From assembly GCF_028293835.1 (NCBI RefSeq), contig NZ_JAQGNX010000066.1, positions 1 through 56,839 of the forward strand: DNA of 56,839 bases, in the 5' to 3' direction. The number at the start of each line of letters is the position of its first letter. Positions within the stretch are counted from its first letter, which is position 1. Of this stretch, positions 26,701 through 36,468 are shown piece by piece. Under the pieces are notes generated by a model. The model saw nothing but the letters and a program-made list of their open reading frames with translations. It was not told the origin of the DNA and ran no database searches. This stretch comes from Pseudomonas sp. GTDB lineage: Bacteria > Pseudomonadota > Gammaproteobacteria > Pseudomonadales > Pseudomonadaceae. Made by a program: the position numbers and the translations under genes.

Positions 26701-27630
26701 ATGGCGTTCGACGAAAAGATGCTTAACGGCATGGGCGTATTTACAACCATTGTCGATACCGGCACTTTCGCTGCGGCGGCCGAAGCGCTGGACATGTCAC
26801 CGCCTGGCGTCAGCCGCTCAATCTCACGGCTGGAGCGTCGCCTGGGTATTCGCCTGTTTGATCGTACTACGCGCTCGGTGACATTGACCGATGAAGGCAG
26901 ACGTTTTCATCATCAGGTGATGCCCTTGCTGGCAGCACTTGAAGAAGCGTCGACCTCCGCATCGCTGGGGGGAAAAGCGGTACGCGGCCGTTTGCGGGTC
27001 AATGTCGACCCACTGTTTTCCAGCATCTTGTTGGGTCCCAGGCTGGACAGTTTTTTAACCGAGCATCCGGAGCTTGAGCTGGATCTGGTCACCCGGGACC
27101 GCCTGGGAGACATGGTCGCCGACGGTTTCGACTTGGCGATACGCTTCGGTGAACCACGCCTGGGTAGCCTGGTGGCTCGGACACTTTTTGAGACACGCAT
27201 CGTTACCGTGGCCTCCCCCACCTACCTCAAACGCCAGGGTTTCCCAACAACTCCCCAGGACCTGCAACACCACGCCTGCATTCAATTTCGCGACCCTGAA
27301 ACCGGCAAACCGTTCGACTGGCTGTTCCATCAAGGCCAAACGGTGGTGAAGGTTCCTACACGCGGTCAATTGACGGTCAATGATGTACGCACGATGCATG
27401 AGGTGTGTCTGAGCGGCTACGGCATTGCCCAGATCATGGCGTTCGGCTCCGAAAGCCTGCTTGCCCACGGGCAACTGGTGGAACTCTTCCCCGACTGGCC
27501 GGACGAACGTTTTACGCTGCACGCGTTGTATCCATCGCGCATCCATCCCTCCGCCAAGACCCGGCGATTTCTGGAGTTTATCCAGTCGTTGAGCGAGGCC
27601 AGCCAAGAGCGCAGCTTCGGCGGCAACTGA
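26701..27630 (+). CDS. LysR-family transcriptional regulator
   Basis: A 309-residue LysR protein: winged helix-turn-helix (about 1-65; TFAAAAEALDMSPPGVSRSI, LERRLGIRLFDRTTRSV) and a substrate-binding domain with the DLAIRFGEP strand typical of the CrgA/PA14-like group. It is divergent from the NmrA-family gene, its most likely target. The effector is unknown. Confidence 0.9.
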   Translation: MAFDEKMLNGMGVFTTIVDTGTFAAAAEALDMSPPGVSRSISRLERRLGIRLFDRTTRSVTLTDEGRRFHHQVMPLLAALEEASTSASLGGKAVRGRLRVNVDPLFSSILLGPRLDSFLTEHPELELDLVTRDRLGDMVADGFDLAIRFGEPRLGSLVARTLFETRIVTVASPTYLKRQGFPTTPQDLQHHACIQFRDPETGKPFDWLFHQGQTVVKVPTRGQLTVNDVRTMHEVCLSGYGIAQIMAFGSESLLAHGQLVELFPDWPDERFTLHALYPSRIHPSAKTRRFLEFIQSLSEASQERSFGGN

Positions 27631-27634
27631 ACGA

Positions 27635-28252
27635 CTACTTCGCTTTACCATCACGGGGTTTGTAGAACAGGAATGTGTCAGTTTCGGTGGTCTTGATGTA
27701 TTCCTTCGCCCAACTCGGGTTGACCTTTTTGTCGTGGAAATACATTGCGCCCCCGGTTCGGTCTTTGATCTGCTGGTTAAGTGCTTTTCGCGCTATATCC
27801 TTGGCGATGGTATAGCGGTCGTCTTCCTGCACTTGATCAGAACGCCCATCACACCACCATGAGAACTGACAGGCCTTCTTCTCAGCCCCTTGTTTGACCA
27901 CTTCGCAGATGGTGCCGGGGAAGCCTTCATGACCGATTCGGTTCAAGATGACGTTGGCAACATCCTCCATGTCTGCCGTGGTCCCGCCTTTGGCTTCCCA
28001 GTAAATCGTGCGCGAAAGACAGGTGATCGCATCGTCCACCGGCGCGGCACCGACGGGATCGACCGCCTGCACTTCAGCCTTGGTGATCGTCGCGCTCGGG
28101 GGTAAAGGCGCCACGCTTTCCTTGTCGGCCGCTTTTTGTTCCAACACCTGCGCCTTGTCGATGGCGACTTTGGGGGTATCAGCTGCGGTCGCGTGGCCCA
28201 CGAGCAGCATGGTTGTGAAGCAGACGCTTATCCAAATCCTATTGAGGTGCAT
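27635..28252 (-). CDS. SleB-type cell wall hydrolase
   Basis: A 205-residue protein with a signal peptide (cleavage near GHATAAD), a charged linker, and a Hydrolase_2 domain from about residue 75. It shows the catalytic Glu of the family in CLSRTIYWEAKGGT, then NVILNRIGHEGFPGTICEVV and KACQFSWWCDGRSD. The family degrades peptidoglycan (lytic transglycosylase/amidase type, SleB/CwlJ-related). It is probably periplasmic, in wall remodelling. It converges with the LysR gene, 4 bases apart. Confidence 0.88.
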   Translation of the reverse strand: MHLNRIWISVCFTTMLLVGHATAADTPKVAIDKAQVLEQKAADKESVAPLPPSATITKAEVQAVDPVGAAPVDDAITCLSRTIYWEAKGGTTADMEDVANVILNRIGHEGFPGTICEVVKQGAEKKACQFSWWCDGRSDQVQEDDRYTIAKDIARKALNQQIKDRTGGAMYFHDKKVNPSWAKEYIKTTETDTFLFYKPRDGKAK

Positions 28253-28332
28253 GATCGGCCCTGATGACTGAAGCAGAATGTGATTCTACGTCCGCACTGC
28301 TGAAGAACTTTTCTTTCCTTTTGTCCGTTTTT

Positions 28333-29502
28333 TCACTGGCAGCCATCCTCCAATGCACAGAGGACTTGATGCGCCAAGCGGACCCGGGCCTCGTTGGGAT
28401 AGTTCTTGTTAGCCAATATCACAATGCCGAGCTTTTTCGAGGGAATGAAAGCTACATACGCTCCAAAGCCATTGGTTGTGCCGGTCTTGTTGACCCAAAC
28501 CGCTTGTTGCGGCGACAGGGGCGGGGTGAGTGCCGCGGCGGCCGTGCTTTCAGAGGTCAGTTTTCCGGCATTACCCTCAATTAACGTATCCAGGCGCACC
28601 GGGTAGCTGTACTGCTCCCAAATCAGATCCTGAGTCATTGGCCCGAGCTTGAAGTAGCCGATGTGAGTGTCATTGATCGCTCGCGCAAGTGTGGCGTCGG
28701 TCTTGACCAGATTCATGTTCACCTCGATGAAGTGAATCAGGTCTGCTGCACTGGTTTTGACTCCGTAAGCCTCGGCGGCTAACACCCCAGGATTTACTCG
28801 GGCGGGAACGTCCTGTTTGGTATAGCCCTGTGCATAGAGCGCCATCTTGCTCGAAGGCACGGTTATATAGCTGTTGTGCATGCCAAGTTTTGCAAAGAGC
28901 TGCGCCTCCATGGCTTCATCGAAAGGAGCGTCCAGACTCTTGGCAGCGATCATCCCGAGCAGCCCGACGCTGGGGTTGGCGTAAGTCCTGTAAGTGCCGG
29001 GTGCAAATTGCGGCTGCCAGGCCTTGAAATAGCCCATCAATTGCGGGGTGTTCTGCACATTGTCTGGCACCTGAAGAGGGAAGCCCCCTGCGGTGTGGGT
29101 TCCCAGGTTGATCAGCGTCACCTCATCGAGCTTGCTGCCCTGAAGCTCAGGGAAGTACTTGCCGGGATGATCAGTCAGTAAAAGTCGACCGCTGGCCTGG
29201 GCATAGGTGGCTAGCGTTGCAGTGAACGTCTTGCTGATCGAGCCGATCTCGAACAGGGTATCGCTACGCACCTTTTGTTGGGTGTCCTTCGAGGCCACGC
29301 CGTAGCTGTAGAATTTTCGCTGCCCATTCTTGGTAACGGCGATAGCCAGACCGGGAATATTGTATTGCTGCATCAGCGACTGAGCGGCGGCGGGCAGCAT
29401 TCTGTCGACATCTGGCTGTGCATTGGCCATTGCGAGCGTGCCAACCAGTGTCGTACAGGTCAACAACATCCACTGGATCCAGCGGGTTTGGTTTGAACGC
29501 AT
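28333..29502 (-). CDS. ampC: Class C beta-lactamase
   Basis: A 389-residue precursor with a signal peptide (cleavage near AMANAQ). The serine active site is SISK (FEIGSISKTFTA), the second motif is the tyrosine loop RTYANPS, and the third is KTG (VNKTGTTNGFG). All three match class C enzymes, which hydrolyse cephalosporins in the periplasm. No ampR lies divergent from it, unlike the usual inducible arrangement. I chose the ATG at 29502, directly before the basic n-region, over one 17 codons upstream. Confidence 0.92.
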   Translation of the reverse strand: MRSNQTRWIQWMLLTCTTLVGTLAMANAQPDVDRMLPAAAQSLMQQYNIPGLAIAVTKNGQRKFYSYGVASKDTQQKVRSDTLFEIGSISKTFTATLATYAQASGRLLLTDHPGKYFPELQGSKLDEVTLINLGTHTAGGFPLQVPDNVQNTPQLMGYFKAWQPQFAPGTYRTYANPSVGLLGMIAAKSLDAPFDEAMEAQLFAKLGMHNSYITVPSSKMALYAQGYTKQDVPARVNPGVLAAEAYGVKTSAADLIHFIEVNMNLVKTDATLARAINDTHIGYFKLGPMTQDLIWEQYSYPVRLDTLIEGNAGKLTSESTAAAALTPPLSPQQAVWVNKTGTTNGFGAYVAFIPSKKLGIVILANKNYPNEARVRLAHQVLCALEDGCQ

Positions 29503-29573
29503 AGAGACAGTCCATTGACGGTAGAATCGACACGTCAGATCCGAATCACCCAACCTCCGCCCACGGTTGAGCG

Positions 29574-29909
29574 TCAGATCGGCTTGACGGAAATCACCTC
29601 GAAATAGCGGAATTTTTTCTTTTTGGCCTCATTCTTTGCCTCTTGCTCGGCGACGAACGTGCTCAAGGTGTTCGCATCATAAATGAACACCTCTTCCTTG
29701 CCTTCGAACTCGGCAGTCACGTGCAACGTCACCCGAAGCTTCGGCGAAAGCGGTTTCGACACAGAGCGGGCTTTGGGCTTGGCTTTAGGCACGGGCAGTT
29801 CTATGACGATCTCTGGCTCGGGTATTTCCGCTGGTGGCTCTGGATCGGGCTGGCTCGAAGGGCCGAATAGCGCTTCGCGCATCTCTTCCTCACTCAGTTC
29901 TGCGCTCAT
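29574..29909 (-). CDS. Small conserved protein of unknown function
   Basis: A 111-residue soluble protein. The N-terminal half is acidic and proline-rich (EPEPPAEIPEPEIV-like), followed by a basic stretch (PKAKPKARSVSKP) and a folded-looking C-terminal half (RVTLHVTAEFEGKEEVFIYD) rich in Lys near the end. I do not recognise a domain. The ATG at 29909 has GAGGAA upstream. It lies on the same strand as ampC, 71 bases upstream of it, and nothing indicates a shared role. Confidence 0.65.
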   Translation of the reverse strand: MSAELSEEEMREALFGPSSQPDPEPPAEIPEPEIVIELPVPKAKPKARSVSKPLSPKLRVTLHVTAEFEGKEEVFIYDANTLSTFVAEQEAKNEAKKKKFRYFEVISVKPI

Positions 29910-30204
29910 ATACGTTTCGTTCCTCAAATAAGACGCGAATCTTCAACACGTCGGGGCGAGATTACAAGCCCTCATGGTTAGGAAATGTGAAGCTGACACC
30001 ATGAATTCTAGCTAATCCTTCGCTACCCGGTTGTGGCATAGTCGCCTGAAATGCCTGCAAATGAGCGCAGCGTTGCGACCTGTTGCCAATTGCTCCGGTG
30101 AACCTTATCGCCAGATACCCGGTCGATAAATGCAACTAGCTGGTTTTGCCGGTAACCGCTTAGACGGTGGTAACTTGCACGCTTCACTTCTGGAGAACGT
30201 CCCC

Positions 30205-30924
30205 GTGATATCCACTGTACACATCGCCAGGCTCAAAGCCTGGGGCGCCCACGGCTTTACGGCGACGGGCGTGGTCACTGCCTTTTTAGCGACTATCGCG
30301 CTATTCGACGGGCAACCACAGGCCTGTCTGTTGTGGTTGGGCGTCGCCCTGATAGTCGATGGGCTGGACGGGGCATTGGCGCGCAAGGTCAATGTTCAAT
30401 CGGTTCTGCCCAATTTCGATGGGTCTACGTTGGATCTGGTTATTGATTATCTAACCTATGTATTTATTCCGGCGTTGTTCATGTACCGCTACGTGCCGTT
30501 GCCCGAGTACACGATGCTGTTAACTGTCTCGCTGATTCTGGTGTCGTCACTGTTTTGTTTCTGCAACGTGAACATGAAGAGCAAGGACAATTATTTCCAA
30601 GGATTTCCTGCTGCGTGGAATATCGTCGCGCTGTGCATTTATATCATTTCGCCACCACCTTGGTTGACCTTAGTCACGGTGATCGGATTCGCACTATTGA
30701 CCGTGAGCCGGATGAAATTCCTGCACCCTTTCCGGGTGCGTCAGTTTATGCCGATCAACATCGCGGTGACATCCGTTTGGCTGCTGTGCAGCCTGTCCCT
30801 GGTGGTCAACCATCCGCACATCAACCCGATGGTGATGGGGTTGTGGCTGTTGATGTCAGCATACTTTTTGGGCATCTGCGTGTGGCGCACGCTGGCAGAT
30901 TGGCTTGATCGCTCGCGGGTGTGA
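30205..30924 (+). CDS. pcs: Phosphatidylcholine synthase
   Basis: A 239-residue membrane protein with about seven hydrophobic segments. The CDP-alcohol phosphotransferase motif is present (VDGLDGALARKVN, then FDGSTLDLVIDYLTY giving G-x3-D-x3-D). Length and C-terminal layout match Pcs, which condenses choline with CDP-diacylglycerol to make phosphatidylcholine in the inner membrane. The start is GTG at 30205, with TGGAGA eight bases before it; the frame is open upstream without a ribosome site. Pseudomonas that make phosphatidylcholine usually carry this gene. Confidence 0.9.
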   Translation: MISTVHIARLKAWGAHGFTATGVVTAFLATIALFDGQPQACLLWLGVALIVDGLDGALARKVNVQSVLPNFDGSTLDLVIDYLTYVFIPALFMYRYVPLPEYTMLLTVSLILVSSLFCFCNVNMKSKDNYFQGFPAAWNIVALCIYIISPPPWLTLVTVIGFALLTVSRMKFLHPFRVRQFMPINIAVTSVWLLCSLSLVVNHPHINPMVMGLWLLMSAYFLGICVWRTLADWLDRSRV

Positions 30925-30948
30925 TGGACGATGGCAAATACAAAACCT

Positions 30949-31025
30949 GTCGATGCCAACGTGTTGGCCAAGCGGCTTCATGCGTTGTGTCAGGTTTATT
31001 GCCTCGCCAACGCGTTGATATCTAC
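30949..31025. repeat. REPIN-like repeat overlapping the xylR stop codon
   Basis: The arms ccaacgtgttggc and tcgccaacgcgttg followed by atctacag face each other as in the copy at 37618. The right end (tctacag) covers the xylR stop codon at 31022-31024. It lies between the convergent pcs and xylR genes. Confidence 0.6.
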
Positions 31026-32215
31026 AGATGCGGCATACGTTGGGGCTGTCCCTGTTGATATTCCCGAGGGGTACAGCCGAATTCGCGTTTGAACACCGTA
31101 TGCAGGTATTGGGCGGACTTGAAGCCGCAGTCATGAGCGATGTCGGCTATGCCGCTCGTGCTTTTATCCAGGCTGGTTGCAGCGGCCGTCAGCTTGAATC
31201 GTAGAATTTCATCATGGACGCTGCGGCCCAGTTCACTGCGAAAGTGCGCTTCAAGGGACGAACGCGACACGCCAACATAATTGGCGACCTGGGCGGTCTT
31301 GATGCCTTGGCAGGCGTACTGGCGAATAAAATGCAGGGCTTGCATGACATATGGGTGCCCCAACGGCTGATGCAGGCTCGAGGTCTGTACGTTGATCGCT
31401 TCTGGCGGCACCAAAATCTGACTACCCGCCGAGGGCATGCCGTGCAGCATCTGATGCAGCAAGCGTGCGGCGGTGCGGCCCATGCTTTCGGTGCCCTGAA
31501 TCACCGAACTGAGCGGCACCCTAGTCAACGTGCGGGTCAGTGGGTCATTGTCGATACCGATCAACGCAACCTGTTCCGGTACCGGAATACCGGCGGTCAG
31601 GCAGGCTTGCAGCAATTGCCGGGCGCGGGCATCGCTGACGGCGATGATGCCGACTGGCTTGGGCAAACTGTGCAGCCAGGCAATCTGCTGCTCGACAGCC
31701 GTGTCCCACAGCGGAGCACTGGTCTCCAGGCCACGATATATCTCAACCGGCACGTCATCTCGCTGCAGCAGTCGGCGAAACGCTTTTTCGCGCTCCTGAG
31801 CCCAACGATTGGTCTGGGCCTCGGGCAAGCTGAAACAGGCAAAACGAGTCAGTCCGGCTTCGATGAGGTGCTCATACGCCAGTTTGATCAGGGCGAAATT
31901 GTCGGTGGCCACGTACGGAATGCGCTTCGGATAAGCCTGCTGGTCTTCATATGAGCCGCCAACCGCCACCACCGGAACATCAATTGCGGACAACGCCTCG
32001 CCCATGGTCGGGTCGTCGAAGTCAGCGATGATGCCATCGCCATGCCAGCGTTCAATGCCTTTCAAACGGCAAAGAAAATCCTCTTCAAGGAACAAGTCCC
32101 AGGACGCCCTGGTACTGCTCAAGTAATTGCCGATCCCGCTGATAATGCCGCGGTCGTAAATTTTGCTGCCATTGAACAGCAACGCAATGCGGTGTACGGG
32201 CGGGACGGTTTTCAA
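31022..32215 (-). CDS. xylR: Xylose operon regulator, AraC family
   Basis: A 397-residue protein: an N-terminal periplasmic-binding-protein-like sugar domain (about 8-280; [40 protein letters not shown]) and a C-terminal AraC/XylS DNA-binding domain (about 290-390; [40 protein letters not shown]). This layout is that of XylR, which activates xyl genes when D-xylose is bound. It is divergent from xylA with a 162-base gap. Its 3' end runs into a REPIN. Confidence 0.92.
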   Translation of the reverse strand: MKTVPPVHRIALLFNGSKIYDRGIISGIGNYLSSTRASWDLFLEEDFLCRLKGIERWHGDGIIADFDDPTMGEALSAIDVPVVAVGGSYEDQQAYPKRIPYVATDNFALIKLAYEHLIEAGLTRFACFSLPEAQTNRWAQEREKAFRRLLQRDDVPVEIYRGLETSAPLWDTAVEQQIAWLHSLPKPVGIIAVSDARARQLLQACLTAGIPVPEQVALIGIDNDPLTRTLTRVPLSSVIQGTESMGRTAARLLHQMLHGMPSAGSQILVPPEAINVQTSSLHQPLGHPYVMQALHFIRQYACQGIKTAQVANYVGVSRSSLEAHFRSELGRSVHDEILRFKLTAAATSLDKSTSGIADIAHDCGFKSAQYLHTVFKREFGCTPREYQQGQPQRMPHL

Positions 32216-32295
32216 AGTGTTTGCTCCGAGCCAATCGCTACAGACTATGCGCGCATACGCTCGGCCTCAATAGCTAAAATCGAACTCGGGTTTGG

Positions 32296-32310
32296 TGATT
32301 TTCATAATCA
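32296..32310. promoter_or_regulatory. Candidate operator in the xylR-xylA intergenic region
   Basis: TGATT and AATCA form a perfect inverted repeat around five bases (ttcat), 67 bases before the xylA start. A possible -10 (tactat, 32330-32335) follows about 20 bases downstream with no good -35, which would suit an activated promoter. The assignment to XylR is inference. Confidence 0.3.
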
Positions 32311-32377
32311 TCAGGCACAGGGGCATTGCTACTATGAAAACAAGGCTTCTTCCTCTAAAAACAACAAGGAAATCGCA

Positions 32378-33694
32378 ATGCCTTATTTTCCCGCTGTCGA
32401 AAAAATTCTTTATGAAGGTCCAAATAGCGACGCGCCCCTAGCCTTTCGTCATTACGATGCCAACAAAATCGTCCTCGGCAAACCCATGCGCGAACACCTG
32501 AGAATGGCCGCGTGCTACTGGCACAGCTTCGTCTGGCCGGGCAGCGACATGTTCGGCGTCGGCACCTTCAAACGGCCATGGCAGAAGCCTGCGGACCCGA
32601 TGGAGATGGCCCGCAGCAAATCCGAAGCGGCGTTCGAGTTTTTCTCCAAGTTGGGCATCGACTACTACAGCTTCCACGACACCGATGTCGCCCCTGAAGG
32701 TGCGAGCCTTAAAGAGTACCGCGAGAACTTCGCGCAAATGGTCGATCAGCTCGAACGCCATCAGGAAGAGACCGGTATCCAGCTGTTGTGGGGCACCGCC
32801 AATTGCTTCAGCAACCCACGCTTTGCGGCCGGCGCAGCGAGTAACCCGAACCCGGAGGTGTTTGCCTACGCGGCGGCGCAAGTGTTCAGTGCCATGAACG
32901 CCACGCTACGCCTCAAAGGTGCCAATTACGTGTTATGGGGCGGTCGCGAAGGCTACGAGACGCTGCTTAACACTGACCTTAAACGGGAGCGCGAACAACT
33001 GGGCCGGTTTATGCGGATGGTGGTCGAACATAAATACAAAATCGGCTTCACCGGCGACTTGCTGATTGAACCCAAACCTCAAGAGCCGACCAAGCACCAA
33101 TACGATTACGACAGTGCCACGGTCTTTGGCTTCCTTCATGAGTTCGGTCTGGAAAAGGAAATAAAGGTCAACATCGAGGCCAACCACGCGACCTTGGCCG
33201 GCCACAGCTTTCAGCATGAAATCGCCACCGCGGCGTCTCTTGGTATCTTTGGCAGCATCGACGCCAACCGCGGCGACCCGCAGAACGGCTGGGACACGGA
33301 CCAATTTCCGAATAGCGTTGAAGAGATGACCCTGGCCACCTATGAAATTCTCAAGGCGGGCGGTTTCACTAACGGCGGCTTCAACTTCGACTCAAAGCTG
33401 CGCCGACAGAGTCTGGAGGAAATTGACCTGTTTCATGGTCACGTGGCAGCAATGGATGTACTGGCACTAGCGTTAGAGCGCGCAGCGTCTATGATCCAGA
33501 ACGACTTGATCGGGCAATTCAAAACACAACGCTACGCTGGCTGGAGTCAGTCCTTCGGGCGCGCTGTACTGGCAGGTGATTTCAGTCTGGAGTCGCTGGC
33601 TCAACATGCCTTTAGCAATGGACTCGATCCGCAGCCGGTTAGCGGCCGCCAAGAGATGCTTGAAGGCCTGGTGAATCGATTTACTTATCCATGA
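32378..33694 (+). CDS. xylA: Xylose isomerase
   Basis: A 438-residue enzyme, the usual length for the longer class of XylA. Metal and substrate motifs are present: [46 protein letters not shown] and [18 protein letters not shown]. It converts D-xylose to D-xylulose in the cytoplasm. The ATG at 32378 is preceded by AAGGA and matches the family N-terminus ([15 protein letters not shown]); the frame is open far upstream only by chance, across xylR. It is the first gene of xylAFGH. Confidence 0.96.
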   Translation: MPYFPAVEKILYEGPNSDAPLAFRHYDANKIVLGKPMREHLRMAACYWHSFVWPGSDMFGVGTFKRPWQKPADPMEMARSKSEAAFEFFSKLGIDYYSFHDTDVAPEGASLKEYRENFAQMVDQLERHQEETGIQLLWGTANCFSNPRFAAGAASNPNPEVFAYAAAQVFSAMNATLRLKGANYVLWGGREGYETLLNTDLKREREQLGRFMRMVVEHKYKIGFTGDLLIEPKPQEPTKHQYDYDSATVFGFLHEFGLEKEIKVNIEANHATLAGHSFQHEIATAASLGIFGSIDANRGDPQNGWDTDQFPNSVEEMTLATYEILKAGGFTNGGFNFDSKLRRQSLEEIDLFHGHVAAMDVLALALERAASMIQNDLIGQFKTQRYAGWSQSFGRAVLAGDFSLESLAQHAFSNGLDPQPVSGRQEMLEGLVNRFTYP

Positions 33695-33763
33695 ATCAGC
33701 AGCAATAAAAGGACACCGTTTCCGATCTCGAAGTGCGTCTAAACAACAATAAGAGGACACACC

Positions 33764-34765
33764 ATGAAAAATTTCAAAACTGTCGTGCTCGCCAGTGTTC
33801 TGGCATTGCTAGCCAACTCGGCCATGGCCGACGCGGCGCATCCCAAAATCGGTTTCTCCATCGACGACCTGCGCCTTGAGCGATGGGCTCGGGACCGTGA
33901 TTACTTCACTGCGGCGGCCAAGGATTTGGGGGCAACCGTCTACGTCCAGTCGGCGGATGCCAACGAGCAACGGCAAATTTCGCAGATTGAAAACCTGATT
34001 TCCCGTGGCGTTGATGTGATCGTTATCGTGCCGTTCAACGCGACGGTACTCAATAACGTGGTCGCCGAAGCCAAGAAAGCCGGGGTCAAAGTGTTGTCCT
34101 ACGACCGATTGATCCTGAATGCCGATATCGACGCCTATATTTCCTTCGATAATGAGAAAGTTGGAGAAATGCAGGCCAGTGGCGTGCTGAATGCCCAACC
34201 CAAGGGCAACTATTTCCTTCTGGGCGGCGCACCTACCGATAACAACGCGAAAATCCTCCGGGAAGGTCAGATGAAAATTCTGCAACCGGCCATCGACAAA
34301 GGCGACATCAAGATTGTCGGGCAGCAATGGGTGAAAGAATGGAACCCTACTGAAGCGCTGAGCATCATCGAAAACGCCTTGACTGCTAACAACAACAAAA
34401 TCGACGGTATTGTTGCGTCCAACGACGCCACCGCCGGCGGCGCAATCCAGGCCCTGGCCGCGCAAAAACTGGACGGCAAGGTGCCAATCTCCGGCCAGGA
34501 CGCCGACTTGGCTGCAATCAAACGGGTAGTCGCGGGCACCCAGACCATGACCGTCTACAAGCCGCTAAAACTACTCGCCTCGGAAGCTGCCAAGCTTTCG
34601 GTGCAATTGGTGCGCAACGAAAAACCCCAATACAACTCGCAATACGATAACGGCAGCAAAAAGGTCGACAGCATCCTGCTCAAGCCGACCCCGCTGACCA
34701 AAGACAACATCAACGTACTGATAGACGACGGGTTCTATACCAAAGCGCAGATCGCCGGAAGTTAA
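33764..34765 (+). CDS. xylF: D-xylose ABC transporter, periplasmic binding protein
   Basis: A 333-residue precursor with a signal peptide (cleavage near NSAMADAAH) and a type I sugar-binding fold: [75 protein letters not shown]. This matches XylF closely. It delivers xylose to XylGH. AGAGGA lies before the start. A REPIN separates it from xylG. Confidence 0.95.
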   Translation: MKNFKTVVLASVLALLANSAMADAAHPKIGFSIDDLRLERWARDRDYFTAAAKDLGATVYVQSADANEQRQISQIENLISRGVDVIVIVPFNATVLNNVVAEAKKAGVKVLSYDRLILNADIDAYISFDNEKVGEMQASGVLNAQPKGNYFLLGGAPTDNNAKILREGQMKILQPAIDKGDIKIVGQQWVKEWNPTEALSIIENALTANNNKIDGIVASNDATAGGAIQALAAQKLDGKVPISGQDADLAAIKRVVAGTQTMTVYKPLKLLASEAAKLSVQLVRNEKPQYNSQYDNGSKKVDSILLKPTPLTKDNINVLIDDGFYTKAQIAGS

Positions 34766-34795
34766 GCAATTCCCTCCGATCAGATCGCATTTTTT

Positions 34796-34874
34796 CTGTA
34801 GGAGCCAACTTGTCGGCGAAAGGTCTGACGTGGGGTTCAGATAATCCCGCTCGCCAACAAGTCGGCTCCTACAG
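34796..34874. repeat. REPIN between xylF and xylG
   Basis: Two near-perfect arms face each other: ctgtaggagccaacttgtcg on the left and its complement (caacaagtcggctcctacag) on the right, with only two mismatches and about 30 bases between. It starts 31 bases after the xylF stop and ends 38 bases before the xylG start, inside the operon. It can fold into a long hairpin in the mRNA. Confidence 0.85.
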
Positions 34875-34911
34875 GTTTTGTGTGGATTCACGCTTAGGAA
34901 CGAACTTCCGT

Positions 34912-36468
34912 ATGTCCAACTATCTGCTGGAAATGAATGGCATCGTTAAAGCCTTCGGTGGCGTCCGGGCGTTGAACGGGATCGACATCAAGGTCAAACC
35001 CGGCGAATGTGTGGGGCTGTGCGGCGAAAACGGGGCGGGTAAATCGACCCTGATGAAAGTGCTTTCAGCGGTCTATCCCTATGGCACGTGGGAAGGCGAA
35101 ATCATTTGGGATGGCAAGCCGCTCACGGCCCACTCTATCGCTGAAACCGAAGCCGCCGGGATCGTCATTATCCACCAGGAGCTGACCCTGGTTCCTGACC
35201 TGTCTGTCGCCGAAAACATCTTTATGGGCCACGAATTGACCCTACCGGGCGGGCGCATGAACTACCCGGCGATGATGCACCGCGCCGAAGCCTTGATGCG
35301 CGAACTAAAAGTTCCGGACATAAACGTCGCCCTACCCGTCTCGCAATACGGCGGCGGCTATCAGCAACTGATAGAGATCGCCAAGGCGCTGAACAAAAAG
35401 GCCCGTTTGCTGATCCTCGACGAACCCTCTTCCTCGTTGACCCGCTCGGAAATCGATGTGCTGTTGGAGATCATCCGCGGGCTCAAAGCCAAGGGCGTCG
35501 CCTGCGTCTACATTTCCCACAAGCTTGATGAAGTGTCGGCGATTTGCGACACGGTTTCGGTGATCCGTGATGGCAAACACATCGCCACTACCGCCATGGC
35601 CGATATGGATGTCACGCGGATCATCACGCAAATGGTCGGCCGCGAAATCAGCAACCTGTACCCCACCGAAACCCATAGTGTCGGCGAGGTAGTGTTTGAA
35701 GCGCGACACTTCACCTGCTATGACGTCGATAACCCCAGACGCAAACGGGTTGACGACATTTCGTTTACCTTGCGGCGCGGCGAAATCCTCGGGATTGCCG
35801 GGCTGGTGGGCGCAGGCCGTACCGAACTGGTCTCCGCGTTATTCGGTTCCTATCCCGGTCCATTTGCCGGGGAGGTCTGGCTGGACGGCAAGCAGATCGA
35901 CACCCGCACCCCGCAAAAATCCATCAAGGCGGGCCTGTGCATGGTCCCGGAAGATCGCAAACGACAGGGCATCGTGCCGGACTTGGCTGTCGGGCAAAAC
36001 ATTACGTTGGCGGTGCTGAATACGTTTTCCCGTCTGACCCGCATCGACGCCGAAGCCGAGTTGGGCAGCGTCCATCGGGAAATCACACGCATGCACTTGA
36101 AAACCGCAAATCCATTTCTGCCGATTACCAGCCTGTCCGGGGGCAACCAGCAGAAAGCGGTGTTGGCCAAAATGCTCCTGACCAAGCCCCGGGTGTTAAT
36201 CCTCGACGAGCCTACGCGCGGGGTCGACGTGGGCGCCAAATATGAAATCTACAAATTGATGGGGGTGCTGGCCGCGCAAGGCGTGTCGATCATCATGGTC
36301 TCGTCGGAACTGGCCGAAGTGCTGGGCGTCTCTGACCGCGTGCTGGTGATCGGCGACGGTCAATTGCGCGGCGACTTCATCAATCAGCAATTGACCCAGG
36401 AACGGGTGCTCGCCGCCGCGCTCAGCCAGCCGATCGGGCATGACACTATTGATCGGAAATCCGTCTAA
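34912..36468 (+). CDS. xylG: D-xylose ABC transporter, ATP-binding protein
   Basis: A 518-residue protein with two nucleotide-binding domains. First: Walker [10 protein letters not shown], signature-like YGGGYQQL, Walker [12 protein letters not shown]. Second: a degenerate Walker A ([10 protein letters not shown], normal for sugar ABC proteins), signature LSGGNQQK, Walker [17 protein letters not shown]. It powers xylose import with XylH. The ATG at 34912 matches the family N-terminus ([17 protein letters not shown]); upstream in-frame codons lie in the REPIN. Confidence 0.95.
   Translation: MSNYLLEMNGIVKAFGGVRALNGIDIKVKPGECVGLCGENGAGKSTLMKVLSAVYPYGTWEGEIIWDGKPLTAHSIAETEAAGIVIIHQELTLVPDLSVAENIFMGHELTLPGGRMNYPAMMHRAEALMRELKVPDINVALPVSQYGGGYQQLIEIAKALNKKARLLILDEPSSSLTRSEIDVLLEIIRGLKAKGVACVYISHKLDEVSAICDTVSVIRDGKHIATTAMADMDVTRIITQMVGREISNLYPTETHSVGEVVFEARHFTCYDVDNPRRKRVDDISFTLRRGEILGIAGLVGAGRTELVSALFGSYPGPFAGEVWLDGKQIDTRTPQKSIKAGLCMVPEDRKRQGIVPDLAVGQNITLAVLNTFSRLTRIDAEAELGSVHREITRMHLKTANPFLPITSLSGGNQQKAVLAKMLLTKPRVLILDEPTRGVDVGAKYEIYKLMGVLAAQGVSIIMVSSELAEVLGVSDRVLVIGDGQLRGDFINQQLTQERVLAAALSQPIGHDTIDRKSV

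Noticed and set aside
32042..32377. N-terminal extension of xylose isomerase across xylR
   Set aside because: The upstream frame overlaps xylR on the opposite strand and lies before the family N-terminus; the ATG at 32378 has a ribosome site.
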